Origin: Phycisphaerae bacterium
GTDB lineage: Bacteria > Planctomycetota > Phycisphaerae > Sedimentisphaerales > Anaerobacaceae
DNA length: 64,000 bases
Direction: 5' to 3'
Assembly: GCA_017993835.1 (NCBI GenBank)
Contig: JAGOLX010000007.1
Location: 82,913 to 146,912, forward strand
The position numbers were made by a program, and so were the translations under genes. Below, in pieces: positions 57,702 to 64,000 of this stretch. Below the pieces are notes generated by a model. It had not been told where the DNA came from and ran no database searches. It saw nothing but the letters and a program-made list of their open reading frames with translations. Position 1 is the first letter of the stretch, and each line of letters opens with the position of its first letter.

Positions 57702-59183
57702 TCAACTGCCGGATGCGGTCGTCTCGGATCGGCCGCAGCATTTCTTGTACTTTCGCCCGCTACCGCAGGGGCAGGGGGCATTGCGGGCGACCTTCGATCC
57801 GTACTCGACGATCGGGATGGTCGGTTCTCGCGTCTCCTTCCGCTTTTGTGGCTCCAGTTTCGCCAGGGCCTCTTCGTATTCATGGAACTGCTGATCCATG
57901 AACGTCTGCTCGCGCTGCGGGTCCCTCGGATTCAGGCCATTCTCCATGCTTTCTATGATGTATCGCTTGTTCGAGTTCCAGTTCCTGGGATCGTTGCCTG
58001 CTGCGACGATCTGATCGGTCCAGCCGTGGATCGTCTGCGTCAGCACAGCAATGCCGGGTACGAGGCCCTCGAATTGGAGCCAGTAGAGGAATGCTTCGGT
58101 GACCGGCACGACCATTTCGAGCACGCCGACATCTGCCAGGAGCTTCCGCGGCACGATGTCCAGCAGGAGTTCTCGCATTGCCGATTCATCCCATCGGGCG
58201 GGAGCCAGATCGAGATAGACGAACGAGTTGTAGAGGAGTTCCTCCACGATGAATGACGCGTGGTCGCGGAGCTCTCGCGGCATGGCCATGGCCACAGGGG
58301 AATAGCAGAACGAGGCCGCCATCAGACTCGCGCGCATCCGGTCCTTGTCCTCATTCTGATCCTCTATCTCGTCCAGGTCCTCCGTCTCGTCGAGGTATTC
58401 GTCTTCGTAGTCGCCGTCCTCCTCTTCCCATTCGCAGGCGCTTCTGCACCGAGGAGCGAGCCATTCCTCGACCGGCTGTTCCCAGAGTTCCGCCAACGGG
58501 GTGAACTCCAATCGGCCCTGGAGGAGCTTCAACGCATCCTCGTAATCCGCAGCGAAGAACGATGGGCTGGACCTCGAGATCAGTCGCTCGATCAAGTCCG
58601 TGTATTGCGTGCATTGAAGGGCAGCGAGCGTCCAGGCAGCCTGCACACCATCCACGGGATCGGCCTGGCCGCGGTCGATGCGTTCGAGCAACTCGGCGCA
58701 CTCTCGAACGACCCGGCTGCGAAGGTCTTCATCGTCGGTCTTGGCCCCGAGCACGGTCAGGTCCCAGAGGAAGCACCATGCTCCTCCGGTATCCGGCTCC
58801 CGGGCGATGGCGTCGAACACGGCCGGGAGGATGACCGATCCCATCGTGCCGGCGGCGGCTGTCAGGACCTCCATCGAGAGGTCGGCGTCGTCGCGTCCGG
58901 CCTGTACGAGCCTCTCGATCAGGAGCGGGGCGATTTCGCGTCGCCTTGGCTCGTCCAGGCCGGGCGCCGCCCAGGCGAAGATGCCTGTCACGAGCAAATC
59001 GGCGACGCCCGTGTCGTCGGAGAGGGCTTCGTAGGCCCGGTCGTACAGATCGAAGAGCCTGGGAATCAACTCACGATCCGCAACCACTGCGTTCGCGAAA
59101 GTACGCAGGGCAGACCACGGGACATCGCCATCTTGGCAGTTCAGTTCTTCCCAGGGCAGCGATGTGGGCGATTCAGCGTTCAT
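57702..59183 (-). CDS. SEC-C motif protein with helical-repeat body
   Basis: The protein is 493 aa. The C-terminus NAPCPCGSGRKYKKCCG is a complete SEC-C zinc motif (C-x-C-x8-C-C), as at the end of SecA. The body is alpha-helical with no known catalytic site (LLIERLVQAGRDDADLSMEV and similar repeats). An acidic stretch EWEEEDGDYEDEYLDETED near residue 262 is probably a flexible loop. SEC-C motifs contact ribosomes or SecB, so a role in protein quality control or translation is possible but unproven. It starts 19 bases after the GH127 stop on the same strand's downstream side, so it is the last but independent gene of that pair. Confidence 0.7.
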   Translation of the reverse strand: MNAESPTSLPWEELNCQDGDVPWSALRTFANAVVADRELIPRLFDLYDRAYEALSDDTGVADLLVTGIFAWAAPGLDEPRRREIAPLLIERLVQAGRDDADLSMEVLTAAAGTMGSVILPAVFDAIAREPDTGGAWCFLWDLTVLGAKTDDEDLRSRVVRECAELLERIDRGQADPVDGVQAAWTLAALQCTQYTDLIERLISRSSPSFFAADYEDALKLLQGRLEFTPLAELWEQPVEEWLAPRCRSACEWEEEDGDYEDEYLDETEDLDEIEDQNEDKDRMRASLMAASFCYSPVAMAMPRELRDHASFIVEELLYNSFVYLDLAPARWDESAMRELLLDIVPRKLLADVGVLEMVVPVTEAFLYWLQFEGLVPGIAVLTQTIHGWTDQIVAAGNDPRNWNSNKRYIIESMENGLNPRDPQREQTFMDQQFHEYEEALAKLEPQKRKETREPTIPIVEYGSKVARNAPCPCGSGRKYKKCCGRSETTASGS

Positions 59184-59201
59184 CTCACGAATTCCTTTCT
59201 C

Positions 59202-61673
59202 CTACTCGATCCGCCATTCGAGAATACCGGCCGAGCAGTCGGGTTGCAGTTGCACTTCGATCCGCAGGGCGGAGGTCTTCGCTTCGTCGAAGGTCGCCCG
59301 GTTGAACTGGTCCTTCGCCACGCCGCAGGCGGAGGCGTTGACGACGTCTCTCCATTGGTCGCCTTCCTTGTAGAACACCTTCCAGGATTGCGGGGTGCGA
59401 CAGCCGCCGCCGGTGGCGGTGTCGTCGAACCAGTAGACCTCGACCCCGCGGATTGCACGCGGCTCTCCGAAATCGTACTGGACCCACTCGGTTGTCCCTT
59501 TGTGCGGCCACCATGTGAATCGCGCCATGCCCTGGTCGTTCGAGCTGATCGGGAGGTCGCCATCGCTTAATGCGGCGGTCGTGTCGGACTCCCAGCAATG
59601 GGAGACGCTGGCGGGGATCTTGGCCTTGCCCCGAGGCGCCCGCCACTCGGTGGCGTTCGCGCCCTCGCCGATCCAGGGGAAGGCGGAGATTCGCAGGCGG
59701 GCGGCGCCCACCGGGATCAGCGTGACGGTCTCGACGGGTTCCTCCGATCGGACGGGACTCGATTGGACCTCGGCGATCAGGCCTTGGGCGTCCGCCTGCC
59801 AGTTCGGGATCTTCTTTGCCTGGGCCTGGATCTCGATGGGGGCGGCCTCGGCCGCGAAGGGCTGATTGCTCGCAGGCCAGCCCTTCGTCCGGACCTCGAA
59901 CTGCTTGGCCAGTGGTTTGGTCGCATCGATCACGAGGCCGTAGTTCCAGGCGGTGGTCGGGTAGACCTCGAAACCGGGCCACGGGTCGGTGCCGCCCTCA
60001 CGGACGTACCTCTCGCCGATCTGGAGCGAGTAGGTGAGTGGGCCGCGATCCACGCAGACGCTGTTGCCGCTGCGAATCCAGTAGCGAAGGCGAAGCTCCA
60101 TCGGGAACACCAGTTCCAGGGAGTCGCCATCCTTCCACTGTTGGTCCACGACGATGAAGGTCCGCGGCTCGGCGTGAACGGGCGTGTTCTTACCGTTGAT
60201 TCGCAGGACAGGCTTCTCGCACCAGCCGGGCACGCGCAGATACAGCGGGAACCTGGCAGGCTTGTCCGCGCCGATGGCCAGACGGATCGTGTCCTCGAAG
60301 GGATACTGCGTCTTGGTCTGGATCGTGACCTGTTTGTCGTTGCCGACCTTGGCGGTGACTTCGGAGGCGCCGTAGAAGACTGCGGCCAGACCGTTGTCGG
60401 GCGTCGCCATCCACAGGTTCTCCGCGAAGTACGGCCAGCCGTGCGAGACGTTGTGCTGGCAGCAGCGGAAACTGTGTGGATCGTAGGAGAACATGTCGCC
60501 GCCGTTCTGAATGCCGGGGGCCTTGTTCCCGCTGTCGAGCTGACACTGGTTCGGACTGACCAGATAGTGCAACGCCTTGAGGTCGGCCGTCATCGCGGGC
60601 GGGAACGTGTTGAACGCGACGTCCTCGCAGCGGTCCGCCCAGTTCAGGTCGCCCGCGATCTGGAGCAGCATCTCGCAGGAGAGCATGAACTCGACCGAGG
60701 CGCAGGTCTCGATTCCCTGTCGGGGGCCGTAATAGCCCCTGCGGCAGTTCTCGTCGCCGCCGAACATGCCGCCGGGGACCTGGCCGTAAGTGCCCCAGAC
60801 CATCGCGTAATTCCGCTCCGTCGCCTGGAGGAAGTAGGGGTCGTGCGACTGCTGGTAGTAGACCGCCGGGGCGCGGAAGCACTGGGCGATATTCACGTTG
60901 TGCCAGCTTGCGACCGTCTCGGTCCAGTCGGCCATGTTGCGCTGGATCTTCTCTGCTAGTTGCAGCAGGAACTCCCGGCCCGTGCGATTGTAGAGCCAGT
61001 AGACGCTGGCGAGATTGTCGCCTGCCCGCTGCTGTTGCCAGAAGGGCGGCAGGAAGTCCTCGTCCGACAGCGTCAGCTCCCACTGGAAGTACTCCTGCAT
61101 GAGTTCCAGCACCCGCGGGTCGCTGGTGTACTCGTAATAGGTTTGCAGCGCGTTGAGTGCGACCATGTTGGGCCACAGGTCGGGAGCCTTCTTGTTGTCG
61201 CCTGCTCCGGTTCTGTTGGCGGCCGGCCCGAACCAGCCGTCAGCTTGGCGGCTGCCCAGGATGCCCTCGATCCAGACCTTGGTTTCGTCGATAATCCGCT
61301 GGTCGCCGAGGACATAGCCGGTGTCGCCGAAGCCCTTGAGCCAGTAGGGCAGCTCCTCCCAGGGGCTGTGGCCCTCGCCGTTGGGGGCCAGCCAGGCGTT
61401 GCCCTCCTTCTTGAGGAACGGGCTGATCTCGGTGAGGCGCCCCGAGAAGCCGTCCGCCTGGAGTTCGAGCTGCCGCCGGAGCCAGCCTGCGGGTTTGATC
61501 GATCCGATGGGCAGCTTGATCAGCGGGCTGGGCGTCAGGGGTTTGGCGTTGCTCACGTAGAAATCGTTCGTTGCCGTGGTCGGCGGGACCGGCGTCATGC
61601 GGATCGCGGCGTGCAGCGTGGTTGCCGATGCCCATGTCACAGTCGCGAGGAATAGGATTCTCAATCTGGTCAT
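59202..61673 (-). CDS. Exported beta-L-arabinofuranosidase, GH127, with discoidin-like C-terminus
   Basis: The product is 823 aa. The ATG at 61673 has AGGAG six bases upstream; the open frame extends further but only into the repeat at 61872-61984. A Sec signal (ILFLATVTWASATTLHA) ends near residue 23. The GH127 barrel covers residues 50-560. GIETCASVEFML near residue 318 and FRCCQHNVSHGWPYF near residue 398 supply the Glu-Cys-Cys-Cys zinc set described for HypBA1, with one of the CC cysteines as nucleophile. Residues 690-823 look like an F5/8 type C carbohydrate-binding domain. It should remove beta-L-arabinofuranose or a related sugar. Confidence 0.87.
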   Translation of the reverse strand: MTRLRILFLATVTWASATTLHAAIRMTPVPPTTATNDFYVSNAKPLTPSPLIKLPIGSIKPAGWLRRQLELQADGFSGRLTEISPFLKKEGNAWLAPNGEGHSPWEELPYWLKGFGDTGYVLGDQRIIDETKVWIEGILGSRQADGWFGPAANRTGAGDNKKAPDLWPNMVALNALQTYYEYTSDPRVLELMQEYFQWELTLSDEDFLPPFWQQQRAGDNLASVYWLYNRTGREFLLQLAEKIQRNMADWTETVASWHNVNIAQCFRAPAVYYQQSHDPYFLQATERNYAMVWGTYGQVPGGMFGGDENCRRGYYGPRQGIETCASVEFMLSCEMLLQIAGDLNWADRCEDVAFNTFPPAMTADLKALHYLVSPNQCQLDSGNKAPGIQNGGDMFSYDPHSFRCCQHNVSHGWPYFAENLWMATPDNGLAAVFYGASEVTAKVGNDKQVTIQTKTQYPFEDTIRLAIGADKPARFPLYLRVPGWCEKPVLRINGKNTPVHAEPRTFIVVDQQWKDGDSLELVFPMELRLRYWIRSGNSVCVDRGPLTYSLQIGERYVREGGTDPWPGFEVYPTTAWNYGLVIDATKPLAKQFEVRTKGWPASNQPFAAEAAPIEIQAQAKKIPNWQADAQGLIAEVQSSPVRSEEPVETVTLIPVGAARLRISAFPWIGEGANATEWRAPRGKAKIPASVSHCWESDTTAALSDGDLPISSNDQGMARFTWWPHKGTTEWVQYDFGEPRAIRGVEVYWFDDTATGGGCRTPQSWKVFYKEGDQWRDVVNASACGVAKDQFNRATFDEAKTSALRIEVQLQPDCSAGILEWRIE

Positions 61674-61820
61674 CGTTGTCTCCTGTGCCAATACTCCATC
61701 CTGGACCCGGCACACACTCCGGCCGCGTCGCCCGACGGTCCTGTCATATCGAGCCCAGGATAGCAGATCTTCTGCCAAAAGCAAACCGCTGTGTCGCACA
61801 AGAGGACGCGATCCGCAGTG

Positions 61821-61984
61821 CATGACCGTTCTCACGGCCTCCCGCAGAGTGACGAAACGCTGGCCCGACACTGTCATTCCTGCCACACCTGCCCTCGACC
61901 TGATCGGGGGGTCAAGCAGGAATCCAGAAACCGTGGCATGCGACGGGTCCCAGGGAGTGGATTCCCGCTTGCGCGGGAATGACA
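61821..61984 (+). repeat. Direct-repeat copy A, containing the bipartite GTCATTCCTGC...GCGGGAATGACA element
   Basis: CATGACCGTTCTCACGGCC begins a stretch that aligns along its length with 63609-63745. The core is 61872-61984: TGTCATTCCTGC, then GAATCCAG and CCGTGGCATGCGAC, then GGATTCCCGC-TTGC-GCGGGAATGACA. Compared with copy B it has 24 extra bases inside the first half. The downstream sequence to about 62040 (ACGGTCATGCA) also matches copy B's right flank more loosely. The 61674-62147 gap holds no gene. Confidence 0.75.
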
Positions 61985-62147
61985 TTCCGGGGTTTCCATG
62001 CACGTGTATTGTACGCGTGCAGATACGGTCATGCATCCCGAAGCCCGGTTTTTGTCTGTTTCTGTTGTCCCCTCCTATGTGCTATGCTATCATCCTCGCT
62101 TCGACCACGAAAGAGTCAGTATTCACGAGGTTTCAGCGTGGGGTCCT

Positions 62148-63551
62148 ATGACTGCTTCCAGGAAACACCGGTTGATCGAGATCGAGTGGCCGACGTCTGG
62201 CGAATGCCCGCCGCCGGCGAGAGCGGGCGTTGTCGAATTTCAGTCGCGGATCGATGCGGCCATCGACGCGATGGACAAGCTCGGGCTGACGCATCTGGTC
62301 GTCTACGGCGACCGCGAGCACTTCGCCAACATGGCCTGGTTCACCGGCTTCGACCCCCGTTTCGAGGAGGCCCTGTTCGTCCTCGGCGGCCAGAGGGACC
62401 CGCTGCTGGTCGTGGGCAACGAGTGCGAAGGATATCTGCCGGTCAGTCCGCTGTTCACCGCGGGCAGGCTGCGGAGCGAGCGGTTCCAGCCTTTCTCGCT
62501 GCTGAACCAGCCGCGGAGCAGCAGCCGGCTCCTGAAGGACATCTTCGCAGGCGAGGGGATCGAGCCGGGGGCGAAGGTCGGATGCGTGGGCTGGAAGTAC
62601 TTCGCCGACACTGAGCACCCCGACGGCAAGCACGCCATCGACCTGCCTTCCTACATCGCGGACACGCTTCGCGACCTGGCGGGTCGGGACAGCGTGACGA
62701 ACGCCACCGCCATGCTGATGCACCCGGGCACGGGTCTGCGGACCTTCTGTTCGCCCGCGGAGATCGCCTATTTCGAGTACACCAACATCCTCGCGTCCGA
62801 GGGCATGAAACGCATGCTCTTCGGCCTGCGCGAGGGGATGACCGACTGCGAGCTGGCCCAGCTGGCTCGCTATAACGGCGTGCCCCAGGGTTGTCACATG
62901 ACGCTCGCCACCGGCGATCTGCCCGGCCTGTCGGGTCCCGTCGGTGCAACGATCCGCAAGGGGACGCCGCTCTCGACCAACATCTGCTATTGGGGCAGCA
63001 ACATCTGTCGCGCGGGCTGGGTCGCGTCGTCCGCCGGTGATCTGCCCGAGAAAGCGAAAGACTACGTCCAGCGATTCGCAGGCCCTTATTTCGAGGCGAT
63101 GAGCGAGTGGTTCGACCTGCTGCGGATCGGGACGTCGGGAGGCGAGCTGGCCCGCCTGATCGCTGAGAAGCTGCCCTTCGACAAGTTCGGCATCTTCCTG
63201 AACCCCGGCCATCTCATCCACCTCGACGAATGGCTCAGCTCGCCGATCTATCCCGGCTCGGATGTCCCGCTGCATTCCGGCATGGCGATGCAGGTCGATG
63301 TGATTCCGTCGTCGCCCATCTACTCCTCGACCCGGATGGAGGATGGCGTGGTGATTGCCGACGAGACGCTCCGCCGTGAGATTCAGCAGGAGTTCCCCGA
63401 CTGCTTCGCCCGCTGCCAGAGGCGTCGCGACTTCATGGCGAACGTGCTGGGCATCCCGCTGCCCGAGGAGATCCTGCCGCTGTCGAACATCCCGGCCATC
63501 GTGCCACCGTTCTTCCTGAACCCGAACACGATCCTGGCGATGGAGGCATGA
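62148..63551 (+). CDS. M24-fold (aminopeptidase P / creatinase-like) protein with altered metal site
   Basis: The protein is 467 aa from the ATG at 62148; GTGGGG at spacing six is the only ribosome-like site. The N-terminal domain (HLVVYGDREHFANMAWFTGFDPRFEEALFVL, split here as HLVVYGDREHFANMAW / FTGFDPRFEEALFVL) is of creatinase type. The C-terminal pita-bread domain keeps the His (NPGHLIHLDEW near residue 356) and the last Glu (TRMEDGVVI near residue 397). However, the two Asp ligands are Asn (STNICYWGSNICRAGW near residue 283), and the first Glu is Asp (QVDVIP near residue 383). It is therefore unlikely to bind two metals; a metal-free hydrolase, as creatinase is, fits better. The gene is framed by direct repeats A and B. 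Confidence 0.7.
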   Translation: MTASRKHRLIEIEWPTSGECPPPARAGVVEFQSRIDAAIDAMDKLGLTHLVVYGDREHFANMAWFTGFDPRFEEALFVLGGQRDPLLVVGNECEGYLPVSPLFTAGRLRSERFQPFSLLNQPRSSSRLLKDIFAGEGIEPGAKVGCVGWKYFADTEHPDGKHAIDLPSYIADTLRDLAGRDSVTNATAMLMHPGTGLRTFCSPAEIAYFEYTNILASEGMKRMLFGLREGMTDCELAQLARYNGVPQGCHMTLATGDLPGLSGPVGATIRKGTPLSTNICYWGSNICRAGWVASSAGDLPEKAKDYVQRFAGPYFEAMSEWFDLLRIGTSGGELARLIAEKLPFDKFGIFLNPGHLIHLDEWLSSPIYPGSDVPLHSGMAMQVDVIPSSPIYSSTRMEDGVVIADETLRREIQQEFPDCFARCQRRRDFMANVLGIPLPEEILPLSNIPAIVPPFFLNPNTILAMEA

Positions 63552-63608
63552 GGGGGCTTCCCTGCCCTGTGTTGGCGAGAAGGGATGGGCGCTCGTAGGG
63601 TCCGGGTC

Positions 63609-63745
63609 CATGACCGTAGTTGCGTCCTCCCGTCGGATGGCGAGGCGCTGCCCGGACACTGTCATTCCTGCGCCAAGCAGGAATCCAGGAACCGTGGCAT
63701 GCGACGTGTCCCAGGGAGTGGATTCCCGCTTGCGCGGGAATGACA
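63609..63745 (+). repeat. Direct-repeat copy B
   Basis: This is the shorter counterpart of copy A: CATGACCGTAGTTGCG, CGCTGCCCGGACAC, then the core 63660-63745 with GAATCCAGGAACCGTGG and a final GCGGGAATGACA. The hairpin CCCGC-TTGC-GCGGG is exact in both copies. The remaining 63746-63913 contains a further matching flank (CACGGTCATGCA) and no gene. Confidence 0.75.
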
Positions 63746-63913
63746 ATCAGCGGTCCACATGGATCTCCCCGGTACGCACGCACGGTCATGCACCCTACGA
63801 GGGAGTTCTCTCGGCGAGAGCATTGACCGCCTGCGGTCCGGCGTGCTATCCTCCTTTCCGCGAGGGGAGGGGATTCGGATTGCCGGAAGTGTCCGAGAGA
63901 AAGGATGGCCGCT

Positions 63914-64000
63914 ATGAGCGACAAGACCGCCGCGTCGATCTTCCCGTCCAGTGAAGCGATTCCCGAGCAGCACCGCATCACGACTGCCATCGAGCAGCGG
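63914..64000 (+). CDS. Start of a gene cut by the window end (possible aldehyde dehydrogenase)
   Basis: Only 29 codons are visible, from an ATG with AAAGGA upstream. The product begins MSDKTAASIFPSSEAIPEQ. The segment IPEQHRITTAIEQR resembles the N-termini I associate with NADP-dependent glyceraldehyde-3-phosphate or related aldehyde dehydrogenases of planctomycetes, where a 'YLVNGE' strand would follow. This is a weak identification because no catalytic part is present. Sequence beyond 64000 would settle it. Confidence 0.3.
   Translation, partial: MSDKTAASIFPSSEAIPEQHRITTAIEQR

Noticed and set aside
61674-62036. A 121-codon N-terminal extension of the GH127 frame
   Set aside because: The extension translates the repeat element at 61872-61984 (SFPRKREST) and precedes a proper start with AGGAG and a signal peptide at 61673.

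Overview
The window looks like a chromosome piece from an anaerobic Planctomycetota bacterium, probably Phycisphaerae/Sedimentisphaerales. The evidence is the high GC, the large tandem family of twin-arginine-exported GFO/IDH/MocA oxidoreductases, several DUF1080 (3-keto-disaccharide hydrolase) domains, ThuA and HEAT-repeat proteins, a NfnAB-type electron-bifurcating pair, and glycosidases of families GH29, GH127 and GH106-like. This placement rests on gene content, not on a marker phylogeny.

Region 1 (1-6050) is an accessory patch. It holds a conserved hypothetical protein, a ferritin-like protein and a Cys-rich protein that share an upstream motif, a decayed antitoxin/ParE pair, an intact MNT-HEPN (mntA/hepT-like) toxin-antitoxin pair, a methyltransferase, and a minus-strand trio around a nucleotidyltransferase.

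Region 2 (6115-32933) is the core. It runs about 26 kb on one strand and encodes a GH29 fucosidase, a TIM-barrel sugar isomerase, nine Tat-exported MocA oxidoreductases, a ThuA protein, a HEAT protein, three DUF1080 proteins carrying four DUF1080 domains (one fused to an exported TIM barrel), and then a seven-haem cytochrome c with a membrane cytochrome b. I read this as a cell-envelope oxidoreductive glycan-degradation locus: MocA enzymes oxidise the sugar to the 3-keto form, DUF1080 and barrel domains cleave or process it, and the cytochromes may take away electrons. The last step is inference.

Region 3 (33107-43087) is mixed: an NCS1-like permease, a lipoprotein, a TIGR03663-type glycosyltransferase, ApbE, a GT2 glycosyltransferase, a frameshifted DUF4160/DUF2442 pair, a membrane-anchored hypothetical, a class V aminotransferase and DUF1015.

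Region 4 (43571-54757) is housekeeping: clpB, an antitoxin with an internally deleted toxin, bcp, a beta-propeller protein, a small HTH protein, the trpS-DUF2007-scpA-thioredoxin cluster, nfnA/nfnB-like genes and tRNA-Arg(UCU).

Region 5 (54812-64000) returns to polysaccharide breakdown with a GH106-like enzyme and a GH127 enzyme, plus a Clp_N-only protein, a SEC-C protein and an M24-like protein flanked by two direct copies of a repeat. Several palindromic repeat families sit between genes. At least three toxin-antitoxin-type loci show inactivating lesions. No CRISPR array, rRNA, insertion sequence or prophage was found.
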